A stretch of 64,000 bases of DNA, from positions 1,550,001 through 1,614,000 of the forward strand of contig NZ_CP042997.1 in the NCBI RefSeq assembly GCF_008087625.1, given 5' to 3'. The DNA comes from Aquisphaera giovannonii. GTDB taxonomy: Bacteria > Planctomycetota > Planctomycetia > Isosphaerales > Isosphaeraceae. Below are positions 25,601 to 33,477 of the stretch, in pieces (positions within the stretch are counted from its first letter, which is position 1; each line of letters opens with the position of its first letter). A program made the position numbers and the translations under genes. The notes under the pieces were generated by a model, which saw only the letters and a list, made by a program, of their open reading frames with translations, made no database searches and was not told the origin of the DNA.

Positions 25601-26679
25601 AGTGGCTCTCACGCCCCGGCGAGGCCATCTACAACGACGCCAACGGCGCCCCCGAGGGCAACCACTTCTTCCAGGTCGTCTGGCTCTCCGACGAGAGGCG
25701 CGAGGACTACCTGAAGAGGCTCCACGCACTGGCCCTGGAGCGCAAGCCCGCGCTCGCCCGCACGCCCCTGGTCTTCGAGGGCGACGCCCCGGCCGACCTG
25801 CCCGCCAACCCCCTGCTCCGGATGCTCCTGGACCAGCCGGCCTGGACGCCCTCCATCCGGTCCGCCCAGGCCTGGCTCGGCGACGCGGTGGCGATCAAGG
25901 ACCCGACCGCGGCCCTCTTTCGACGCCAGGGCGGGAACCACCTCCTCATCGTCGGCCAGAACGACGAGGCCGCCGCGGGCGTGGTCGCGGCCGCGATCCT
26001 GGGCCTCGCCGCGCAGTATCCCCCGGCGACGAACGACAACGCCCGCCTCGGCGCGAAGTTCTACCTCCTAGACGGCACGCCCGAGGACGAGCCCCGCTCG
26101 GGCGTCCTGCCGGGCCTCGTCGCCGGGTTGCCGCACGGCGTGAAGGTCGGCGGCTGGCGCGACGCCGCGGGCTTCGTCGCCGCCGTGGCCGGCGAGATCG
26201 CCCTGCGGCAGAGCCCCGAGGGCGGCGACGGCCCGGAGGTGTTCCTCGTCATCCACGACCTCGCCCGCTTCCGCGACCTCCGCCGCCGCGAGGACGACTT
26301 CGGCTTCGACCGCCGCGACGAGGCTTCGCCGACGGACCACCTCGACATGATCCTGAAGGAAGGCCCCGGCCTGGGCGTCCACCTGATCGCCTGGTGCGAC
26401 ACCGTGAACAACGTGAATCGCAGCTTCTCGCACCAGCAGCTCCGCGAGTTCGAGATGCGCGTCCTCTTCCAGATGAGCCCCACGGACAGCGGCGGCCTGC
26501 TCGATTCGCCCGCCGCCAGCAAGCTGGGCCGGAATCGTGCGTACTTCTCCAGCGAGGAGCAGAACCGCCTGGAGAAGTTCCGGCCCTACGGGCTGCCGCC
26601 GAAGGAATGGGTCCACGCGATGGCCGCCGCCCTGACGAACCGGCCCCCCGCGGCGGCGGGCGACGACTCGAAGGGCTGA
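22660..26679 (+). CDS. EssC/FtsK-SpoIIIE-like membrane ATPase
   Basis: A 1339-residue ATPase. Order of parts: charged coiled coil (about 35-200), two membrane helices (about 248-300), a second coiled coil (about 310-430), then three FtsK-like modules. The first (about 500-700) has no P-loop but keeps a DPIGIGRGF segment. The second is intact: Walker A GRTGSGKST (793-801), Walker B VLLIVDE (896-902) and a LLGSQSLGG sensor-like segment. The third (about 1080-1300) has GQNDEAAA where a Walker A would be. Three serial modules with partial loss of motifs is the architecture of EssC/EccC ATPases of type VII secretion, here without an FHA domain. GTG is chosen as start because it overlaps the previous stop as GTGA. 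The cargo is unknown. Confidence 0.85.
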   Translation: MSTSPTTSLHTGPDPRPLPGEGPHDPAGGAVEPDLIARERDALRRLLTLIDERAREEAHAEESRRTQDARVDAEYAKTRQGLVEKYATLDREARAEDEARRAAIVKAAMEGEQKAKADFASASRQIARDFDRLRDTAKSSYDRAVRDAGSQLEAGNRQADTHHTEELRPLSEARQISESFRDRLDAFAIDYAKLKLDSEPPSPMPESYEKFPEPVNELFDRLARMEPPLKLLEGLLIPKSIKGANEAWAYLVPLLAAAGLAVAMGLDVTGVIGLAVAGLAAGVALRMALVRLAKQQLERLYNPLRQSLADADGLLQFCRAGADARHSAARKKAAARHAEELGRAKEAHAASITTGESIRDEKLREINEVYARANVEVQTNQARALRSAIDAHDARMAEIPAQSERKLAQLDEGYRTLKEQVRAKHSGRWDALAGRWKEGMADVARTLSAVNREVDAIGPAWDAPGWADRALPSAIPPVVRLGSVRVELDALPGGIPADPRLMADVPRSFRLPALRPFPAHANLLIETPPEGRAAASAVLQAGMFRLLTSLPPGMVRFTIVDPIGIGRGFGAFMHLADYDPALVTNQVWTDARQIEERLAELEQHMETVTQKYLRNEYDTIDAYNAVAGEVREPYRILVIADFPSKFDERAAGRLAAIASGGTPCGVLVLMAADTSRPMPPGFTMEQVRPHCSLLAWDGAKLVWDDPDLSKYPLDLDAPPPGEFATREIQKVGAAAKAAKRVEVPFDYIAPAEGSWWTGDTRAGIDVPLGKAGATKKQDLTLGQGTSQHVLVAGRTGSGKSTLMHALITNLALRFSPDEIDLYLIDFKKGVEFKVYATHALPHASVVAIESEREFGLSVLQRLDGELRLRADRFRDAGVQDLNGYRNAPNTPPMPRVLLIVDEFQEFFVEEDKLAQEAALLLDRLVRQGRAFGVHVLLGSQSLGGAFTLARSTLGQMAVRIALQCSEVDSLLILAENNLAAKWLSRPGEAIYNDANGAPEGNHFFQVVWLSDERREDYLKRLHALALERKPALARTPLVFEGDAPADLPANPLLRMLLDQPAWTPSIRSAQAWLGDAVAIKDPTAALFRRQGGNHLLIVGQNDEAAAGVVAAAILGLAAQYPPATNDNARLGAKFYLLDGTPEDEPRSGVLPGLVAGLPHGVKVGGWRDAAGFVAAVAGEIALRQSPEGGDGPEVFLVIHDLARFRDLRRREDDFGFDRRDEASPTDHLDMILKEGPGLGVHLIAWCDTVNNVNRSFSHQQLREFEMRVLFQMSPTDSGGLLDSPAASKLGRNRAYFSSEEQNRLEKFRPYGLPPKEWVHAMAAALTNRPPAAAGDDSKG

Positions 26680-26740
26680 GGTCGCGTGCGATCGCGTCCG
26701 CGAGGGGCCGTCGACGTCCGACACTCGAGAGAACGAGACG

Positions 26741-29700
26741 ATGACTCCGGACCAGCCGCCCTCGGATCCCGTCCGCGGCCTCGTGGCCGATTCCTTCCGG
26801 CCCCTCGACGAGCTGGGGGCCGGGCTCGCGGATCGCGTGGTCCGCTACGTGTGCGACGACCTCGACCCGGGGGTCCTCGATGTCCTCTCCCGGACGCCCG
26901 AGGCCGGCGTTAGGATCGGCCTCGGGTGCCTCTATCCGCAGTTCATGATCGGCCGGCAATCGCCCTCGGCTCGCCTGCCCTGGGACGAGATCCTGGACCG
27001 GGCGGAGGGCATGCCCCCGGGGGTGCTCCTGCGACTGGCCAGGGCGCTGCACGCCGGGGCCCAGACGGCCATCCCGGCCGGGGCGATGGGCGGACTGGTG
27101 GCGACGCCCGCGATGCTCTCGGTCTCCACGTACACGTCCGTGCCGGGATGGGCCGAGACGCTCGTCCGGCTCGCGACGCGCCGGGTGGACGGCCTGGCAC
27201 CGGGACGAGAGCCCGGCGACCGGCTCCCGGCCATCCTCGTCGAACGGCTGCTCGAGCTCGATGGCCATTCACCGGACCTGATCTATCGGGATGTGTTCCC
27301 GCGAGCCGGCTCCGTCGCCTCTCTCGCGGCCGGCTCGCTCTTCCGCACGCTCGCCGGTTTTCGCGATCGGCTGGCGGAGCGGCCGGAGATCGTCTCGGCC
27401 GCCCTGACGCAAGCCGAGGCCCCGATGAGATCCCTCTCGCTTTCCATCTTCAAGATGCTCAGGCTGCCCGTCGCCCACTTCGTCGAGCCCCTCGCCGCCC
27501 TCGCCGTTGGATCCTCCGCCAATCTCCGGGGCGAGGCCGCCTCCCTGGTCCGGGAGGCCGGCCCGCTCGCGCTGCCGCCGCTGAAGGCCCTGGCCGAGTC
27601 GGGATCTCCGGCGGCCCGCGGGCATGCCCTGCGGCTCATCGATCGGCTCGGCTTGCCGGAGGGCCGCGAGTACCTGCGATCGCGCCTGGGCGTCGAGAAG
27701 ACGGCCGCGGTGCGGGAGGTCCTCGAGGGGCTCGTCGGCGACCGCGACGGCAGGGCGGCAGTCGACGGGGAGCCGGGGTCCGCCCCGGGGCTCCCGCCCG
27801 TCGACCCGTTCGTCGGGGTCGGGCTGGGGGGGGATGCCCTGGCGGCCGTGACGGCGTGGCTGGAGGAGAGATTCCCGCTCAGCCATCAGGGCTGGCTCGA
27901 ACGCTTGCTCTCTCCCCGCCCGTGGTCCGAGGGGCCGGAGTACTCGAGCGAGATCCCGCCGGCCGACCAGGACGCGGCGCTCGGGCGACTTCTCCGGCGC
28001 CCGGAGCTCACGACCTTGCACATGGTGCGGCTCCTGAGACTGGCCCGGATCCTGCAACCGCATCCCAGCCCCGATTTCGCGTCCCGCAACCTGGCCTCGC
28101 CCCCCGACCGGCTCGAGGCGCTCCTCTCGGCCTATCGGGAGGCCCACTCGCCCCGCGTCGGGTTCCGCGAGCTGGCCGCGGCCTTCTCCGCGTCGGCGAT
28201 GGACCCGGAGCTCCTCCCGAACCTCTGGTACGGGCACAGGGAGGGCCAGCTGTTCCAGTGGGAGGCCGAGGCAATCTGGCCCTTCTTCGCCGACCGCTTC
28301 GGCTGGCTGGCGGAGGAGCTCGACCAGGGGCCCAGGGGCGACGAATTCGAGCGATACGTCCTGGGCATGGACTGGCGGGCGCTGCGGGCCCTGGCCATCC
28401 TCGACGCCTTCCCGGCGGTGCCCGCGAGCCTCGTCCCCAGGGTCTGGCGGATCGCCGAGGGGGGTAAGCAGTCGCTCAGGCCGGCGGCGAGGAGGCTGCT
28501 GGAGAAGCTCCCCGAGGCCCGCGGCCGCCTGCTCGAGTCGCTCGCCGACGGGAAGGCGGATCGGCGGGCGGCCGCCGCCGAATGGCTCGGCCAGTGGAAG
28601 CCGCCCGGGGCGGCGGAGGCCCTCCGCCAGGCGATGGAGGCCGAGAAGGTCGCGGCCGTGAGGACCGCCATCGGCCGGGCCCTGGAATTGCTGGGGGAGT
28701 CGGCGAAGCCGACCGGCCAGGCGAATCCCGCCGACCTGATCGATCGGCTCCGGAAGGAGGCGGCCCGCGGCCTCAAGATGGGGATCCCGGAGAAGCTGTC
28801 CTGGTTCCCGTTCGACCGGCTCCCCGAGGTCCGCTGGCGGCACGACGGGGCGCCGGTCGAGCGGCCCGTCCGCGATTGGCTCGTCGTCTCGGCCTGGAAG
28901 GCGAAGTCGGCCGAGCCGTCGGAGGACCTGCGGGGCCATGCCTCCCTGCTCCACCCGGAGGATTTCCGCGGGCTGGGCCGATCCGCCTTCGAGGCCTGGC
29001 TCGCGGAGGACCTCAAGCCGCAATCGGAGCAACTCAGGCGGGAACAGCTGGCCTCCTTCCTCCACCTCTTCGGCGTGAGCACGGTCGAGGAACTCCTGCG
29101 GGCGCAGCCGGACATGGCGCAGGCGATCGAGCGGCAGAAGGACGCGCCCGGGATGGGCAACGTGGCCGACAAGGGGCTCCTCGCCGTCGCGGCGGTCGCG
29201 GGACCTCCGGAGGCCGTCGGCCCGATCCGCGATTACCTCAACAAGTGGTACGGATATCGGGCCTGGCAATGCCGGGCGCTCGTGACGGTCCTGGCGTGGA
29301 TCGACGGCCCGGAGGCCGTCGCGCTGCTGCTGGACGTCGCCCGGCGGTTCCGGACCGCGACGATCCGCAAGGAGGCGGAGGTCCAGGCCCGCAAGCTCGC
29401 GGATCGCCGGCGGATGACGCTCGCCGAGCTGGCCGACGTGTCGATCCCCGACGCCGGCCTCGATGCGTCCGGCCGGATGGTGCTCGACTTCGGCCCCCGG
29501 CGCTTCGTCGCCCGGCTCGACGACGATGCCGAGGTGGTCCTCGAAGACGAGGAGGGCAAGGCCCTCAAGGCCCTGCCCTCGCCGGCGAAGTCGGACGACG
29601 CCGAGAATGCCGCCGCGGCGAAGGGCCGGCTGGCCGCGCTCAAGAAGGAGGTGAAGGCGGTCCGCAAGCGGGTCGTGGACCGGTTCCAGGAGGCGCTCTG

Positions 29701-30403
29701 CACCCAGCGGTCGTGGACGTTCGCAGCCTGGCAGGCGTCCCTGCTCCGCCACCCGATCGCCGGCCGTCTGTGCCGACGCGTCGTCTGGGCCGCGACGTCG
29801 GGCGGCGGCCCTCCCGCCACGTTCCGCCCGCTCGAGGACGGCTCGCTGACCGACCTCGACGACAACCCGGTCGAGCTTCTCGCCGACGCCGAGGTGCGCC
29901 TCGCCCATCGGCTCACCATCGGCGACGAGGCCACGGACCGGTGGGCGGCGCACCTCTCGGATTACGAGGTTGCCCCGCTGCTCCCCCAGGCCTTCGGCCC
30001 GGCATCCCGGCTGCCCGAGCCGCTCCGGAGGAAGACGGCCTGGCCGTTCCGGGCCGAGACGCCCGTCGCGCTGGCCATCTTCGGCCGGCGGGCCCGCGGC
30101 CTGGGGTATGACCCGGGTGCCTTCCGCCTCGAGGACGGCGGGGATCGCTTCCTCCGCCACTTCCCCTCGGCCTCCCTGTGCGCGGCGATCGAGCTGGACG
30201 ACCTCGACGAGGCGGACAGGGTCGCCGGCCTGACGCTGTCGTTCCTCCGGGCCGCCGAGGGGCAAGACGCCCGGGCAGGCAGGCGGATCGCCCTCGAGGA
30301 GGTGCCCGAAGTCCTCCTCAGCGAATGCGTCGCCGACCTCTCCCGGATCGCCGGCGCGGCCTCTCCACGGATGGCCGAGGAACCGGTCGCGGAGCCCTCC
30401 TGA
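26741..30403 (+). CDS. DUF4132 protein, copy 1 (divergent)
   Basis: A 1220-residue protein. The first 800 residues are helical and repeat-like, with segments typical of HEAT-type scaffolds (RRAAAAEWLGQWKPPGAAEALRQ is one). The last 400 carry DUF4132: LADRRRMTLAELADVSIPD, LLRHPIAGRLCRRVVWA, FRPLEDGSLTD and AAHLSDYEVAPLLPQ. E. coli YehI is the best-known DUF4132 protein and its function is not established. No signal peptide or membrane segment is seen. It starts 61 bp after the ATPase gene and precedes two closer paralogues. It differs from them in its longer N-terminus and weaker C-terminal motif, so it is probably the oldest copy or a different subfamily. Confidence 0.8.
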   Translation: MTPDQPPSDPVRGLVADSFRPLDELGAGLADRVVRYVCDDLDPGVLDVLSRTPEAGVRIGLGCLYPQFMIGRQSPSARLPWDEILDRAEGMPPGVLLRLARALHAGAQTAIPAGAMGGLVATPAMLSVSTYTSVPGWAETLVRLATRRVDGLAPGREPGDRLPAILVERLLELDGHSPDLIYRDVFPRAGSVASLAAGSLFRTLAGFRDRLAERPEIVSAALTQAEAPMRSLSLSIFKMLRLPVAHFVEPLAALAVGSSANLRGEAASLVREAGPLALPPLKALAESGSPAARGHALRLIDRLGLPEGREYLRSRLGVEKTAAVREVLEGLVGDRDGRAAVDGEPGSAPGLPPVDPFVGVGLGGDALAAVTAWLEERFPLSHQGWLERLLSPRPWSEGPEYSSEIPPADQDAALGRLLRRPELTTLHMVRLLRLARILQPHPSPDFASRNLASPPDRLEALLSAYREAHSPRVGFRELAAAFSASAMDPELLPNLWYGHREGQLFQWEAEAIWPFFADRFGWLAEELDQGPRGDEFERYVLGMDWRALRALAILDAFPAVPASLVPRVWRIAEGGKQSLRPAARRLLEKLPEARGRLLESLADGKADRRAAAAEWLGQWKPPGAAEALRQAMEAEKVAAVRTAIGRALELLGESAKPTGQANPADLIDRLRKEAARGLKMGIPEKLSWFPFDRLPEVRWRHDGAPVERPVRDWLVVSAWKAKSAEPSEDLRGHASLLHPEDFRGLGRSAFEAWLAEDLKPQSEQLRREQLASFLHLFGVSTVEELLRAQPDMAQAIERQKDAPGMGNVADKGLLAVAAVAGPPEAVGPIRDYLNKWYGYRAWQCRALVTVLAWIDGPEAVALLLDVARRFRTATIRKEAEVQARKLADRRRMTLAELADVSIPDAGLDASGRMVLDFGPRRFVARLDDDAEVVLEDEEGKALKALPSPAKSDDAENAAAAKGRLAALKKEVKAVRKRVVDRFQEALCTQRSWTFAAWQASLLRHPIAGRLCRRVVWAATSGGGPPATFRPLEDGSLTDLDDNPVELLADAEVRLAHRLTIGDEATDRWAAHLSDYEVAPLLPQAFGPASRLPEPLRRKTAWPFRAETPVALAIFGRRARGLGYDPGAFRLEDGGDRFLRHFPSASLCAAIELDDLDEADRVAGLTLSFLRAAEGQDARAGRRIALEEVPEVLLSECVADLSRIAGAASPRMAEEPVAEPS

Positions 30404-30437
30404 TCTTCGGTCAACCATGCCTCGCGAGCACCGGACC

Positions 30438-33437
30438 ATGAGCACCTTCCGCGACCGTCTCAAGCAGGCCCACTCCGACCATTGCCTCCGGCACCCCGCG
30501 ATCGCCCTCGCGGTCCAGTATGCCGAGACCGGGGACGCGGGCTCGCTGGCGAAGCTCGCTCGCGTTAACCCGTCGGACTACCGGTGGAGTTCATTCCTCG
30601 AAGGGTTCAGCAAGCCCCGCGACTTCGACGAGGAGGACCGGCGCGTGCTCGAGGTCCTCTTCCGGATCGACGCCCTCCCCGAGATCGCGCAGTGGCTCAA
30701 CCAGCAGCTCATTGCTGAATCTCCCGGCGAGGACGTCCACGCGACGGCCCGGGAGGCCGCGGACGCCGCGGGCTCGCCCCGCGTGGCGCTCGACCGGATG
30801 ACGGCCACGTACCTGCCCGTGCTCGAGGCCGCGGGCGTCCCGAACTCGGCCGGGCGGTATCTCCTGGGGCTGACGCCCGAGGAGCTGGGAGAGGCCGCGA
30901 CCCCGCCGGCACTCGACGAGCGGCATCGGAGCTTCGTCGCCCCCTTCGGCGGCCTGGTCGACCTGCTCTTCGCCCACGCGCCGGATCGCCTCGACCGGAT
31001 CGTCCCCGCCATCTTCACGCCCGGGAATGCGGACGAGACGATCGCGCGGGCGTTGCTGGAGAAGGGAGGGAAGCGGTTCGAGCACGTCGTCGCCGGGGCC
31101 TGGCGCCGCGTCGAGAACGAGACGGTCCGGAATCGCCTGTCGCGCGTCCTGGTCGAGCACGACCCCGCGGGCTACCGAGGCGAGGCGCTGGAGCTGACCC
31201 GGAAGGACCTCGCTGCGGCCCTCGGCCGGCCGTACTTCCCCAACCAGACGTACCTCTGGCTCCTGGAGACCTACGGGGCCGAGGTCGTCGAGGACCTGGC
31301 CACCTACTTCCGGCGGCCCGACCTGGCCACGTTCAATTCCGGGCCTCTCGCCGAGCAGGTCGCGAAGACGCTGGGCGCGGATTGCTTCCCCGCGCTCGCG
31401 GGGCTCGCGGCCAACCCGAACGTCGCCAACCGGGCGATCGCGGCGACGCACCTGATCCAGCTCGACGACGGCAGCCACGCCGGGTTCATCCGCGAGACGC
31501 TCCGGAAGGGGCTGAAGGACGCCGCCGGGGGCCCCGCCTCCTTCGAGCAGGACACGCGGCCGGCCTGGATCAGGCTGATCGCCGGCTGGGACGCTTCGGG
31601 CTTCGAAGACCTCCTCGTGGGACTCGCCGACGACAGGTCGAAGCCCATCCGCGACGCCTCCGCGCGGGCCTTCGCGAAGGTTGGCGACGCCGGCCTTCCC
31701 CTCGCCCTGCCGCTCCTCGCGGACAAGAAGAAGGACCGCCGCCTCTGGGCGACCTTCGCGCTCGCCGGGATGGGGACGCCCGCGGCCGTCGAGGCCCTGG
31801 AGGGCCGGATCGACGAGGAGAAGGACGACGACATCCGCGACGCGATGCTCGAGGTCCTCGACGCCGCCCGCGCGGCCCGGGGCCACGTCGTCACCCGCGA
31901 GGAGGTGGAGGGCCGGGTCCTCCGCTCCGAGAAGAAGCTGAAGGCGCCGGGCGCGGGCTGGATCGACGAGGGGGCCCTGCCCCCGCTCTCGTACGCCGAC
32001 GGCACCCCGCTCGGCGAGCAGGCCACGCGCTACCTCCTCCTCCGCCAGTCCCGATCCAAGGAGATGGTGCCGGACGTCGAGGCCAGGCACCTCGCCGCAC
32101 TGCTCGACCGGAAGACGAGCGGCGACTTCGCCCTGGCCCTGCTCAAGCAGTTCCTCGGGACGAAGCACGAGGCCGCCGACCGCTGGACGCTGGCCGTCGC
32201 CGGAATGCTCGGCGACGACCGCGTGGTGCCGACGCTGAACCGGCTCGTCCAGGAGTGGGCGGACTCCTCCCGGGGGAAGATGGCCGAGTATGCCGTGCAG
32301 GCGCTCGCCCTGCTCGGGACCGACGCGGCGCTCATGACCGTGGATGCCCTCGCGCTCCGCTATCGGACCAAGTACAAGAACGTCGGCGCCGCGGCCGTCG
32401 CCGCCTTCGAAGCCGCGGCCGCCCGGCGCGGGATCACGGTGGACGAGCTCGGGGACCTCGTCGTCCCGTGGCTCGGGTTCGAGCCGGGCAAGGAACGGGT
32501 CGTCGAGGCCGGCGGCAAGGCGTTCCGGGTCACGATCGGCCCCGACTGGAAGCTCGCGTACCGGGACGTCGAGAAGAACAAGGACGTCGCCTCGCTCCCC
32601 AAGGCCGCGCCGAAGGAGACCCTGGACGGCCTGAAGGCCGAGGCCGCCATCCTCAAGGACGTCGCCAAGGGTCAGAAGGCGAGGCTGGAGAACCTGCTCG
32701 TCGTCCAGCACCGCTGGCCAATCGCCCGCTGGAGGTCGCTGTTCCTGGACCATCCCGTGCTGCTCCCCTTCGCCATGCGCCTGGTCTGGGGGGAATGCGA
32801 CACGACGGGCAAGCTCGTCGGGACCTTTCAGGCGCTCGAGGACCGCAGCCTGACGACGGCCCGGGACGAGCCGTACGAGCTGCGCGAGGAGCATTCCTGG
32901 ATCGGCATGGTCCACCCGCTTGAGCTGGACGCCGAGACGCTCCAGGCGTGGCGGGCCCACCTGGCCGATTACGAGATCACGCCGCCGTTCCCCCAGCTCG
33001 ACCGCCCCGTCATCGCCGTGTCGGATGGCGAGAAGGAGACGAAGATCTCCGACAGGTTCCGCGGCACGGAGCTGAACGGCATGACGTTCCGCGGCCGCGC
33101 GGAGAAGCTCGGCTGGACGCGCGGATCGGTGGTCGACGCCGGGCACGTGGACGCCTATCGCAAGGCCTTCCCGGCGTCCGGCGTGGAGGTCTTCCTCAGC
33201 ATCGAGGGCCTCTACATGGGGATGAGTCGCGAGGACTCGATCACGCTGCACGACCTCTGCTTCGCCCGCGGCGGGAGCGTGAAGGTCGGGAGCTACACCT
33301 ACGACCGCCCCTCGAGGGAGTCCGACGAGCGGCTAATCCCCTTCGGCTCCATCCCGCCGATCGTCTACTCCGAGGTCATGGCCGATGTCGGGAAGATATC
33401 CGGAAAGGGCGGGGCAGACGACGAGGGGGCCGATTGA
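30438..33437 (+). CDS. DUF4132 protein, copy 2
   Basis: A 999-residue protein closely related along its whole length to the next gene. It has a helical N-terminus, HEAT-like repeats (RDASARAFAKVGDAGLPLAL; LWATFALAGMGTPAAVEAL; VQALALLGTDAALMTVDAL) and a C-terminal DUF4132 domain with LFLDHPVLLPFAMRLVWGE, FQALEDRSLTT and LADYEITPPFPQLDRP. The start at 30438 was set by comparison with the paralogue, which begins MKSFRER where this one begins MSTFRDR; an ATG 21 bases upstream is possible. It lies 34 bp after copy 1 on the same strand. The function is unknown; by position it belongs with the EssC-like ATPase. Confidence 0.85.
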   Translation: MSTFRDRLKQAHSDHCLRHPAIALAVQYAETGDAGSLAKLARVNPSDYRWSSFLEGFSKPRDFDEEDRRVLEVLFRIDALPEIAQWLNQQLIAESPGEDVHATAREAADAAGSPRVALDRMTATYLPVLEAAGVPNSAGRYLLGLTPEELGEAATPPALDERHRSFVAPFGGLVDLLFAHAPDRLDRIVPAIFTPGNADETIARALLEKGGKRFEHVVAGAWRRVENETVRNRLSRVLVEHDPAGYRGEALELTRKDLAAALGRPYFPNQTYLWLLETYGAEVVEDLATYFRRPDLATFNSGPLAEQVAKTLGADCFPALAGLAANPNVANRAIAATHLIQLDDGSHAGFIRETLRKGLKDAAGGPASFEQDTRPAWIRLIAGWDASGFEDLLVGLADDRSKPIRDASARAFAKVGDAGLPLALPLLADKKKDRRLWATFALAGMGTPAAVEALEGRIDEEKDDDIRDAMLEVLDAARAARGHVVTREEVEGRVLRSEKKLKAPGAGWIDEGALPPLSYADGTPLGEQATRYLLLRQSRSKEMVPDVEARHLAALLDRKTSGDFALALLKQFLGTKHEAADRWTLAVAGMLGDDRVVPTLNRLVQEWADSSRGKMAEYAVQALALLGTDAALMTVDALALRYRTKYKNVGAAAVAAFEAAAARRGITVDELGDLVVPWLGFEPGKERVVEAGGKAFRVTIGPDWKLAYRDVEKNKDVASLPKAAPKETLDGLKAEAAILKDVAKGQKARLENLLVVQHRWPIARWRSLFLDHPVLLPFAMRLVWGECDTTGKLVGTFQALEDRSLTTARDEPYELREEHSWIGMVHPLELDAETLQAWRAHLADYEITPPFPQLDRPVIAVSDGEKETKISDRFRGTELNGMTFRGRAEKLGWTRGSVVDAGHVDAYRKAFPASGVEVFLSIEGLYMGMSREDSITLHDLCFARGGSVKVGSYTYDRPSRESDERLIPFGSIPPIVYSEVMADVGKISGKGGADDEGAD

Positions 33438-33477
33438 ATCGGCCGTGGGCCGGATGCATCACCATCGAGTCGCCATC

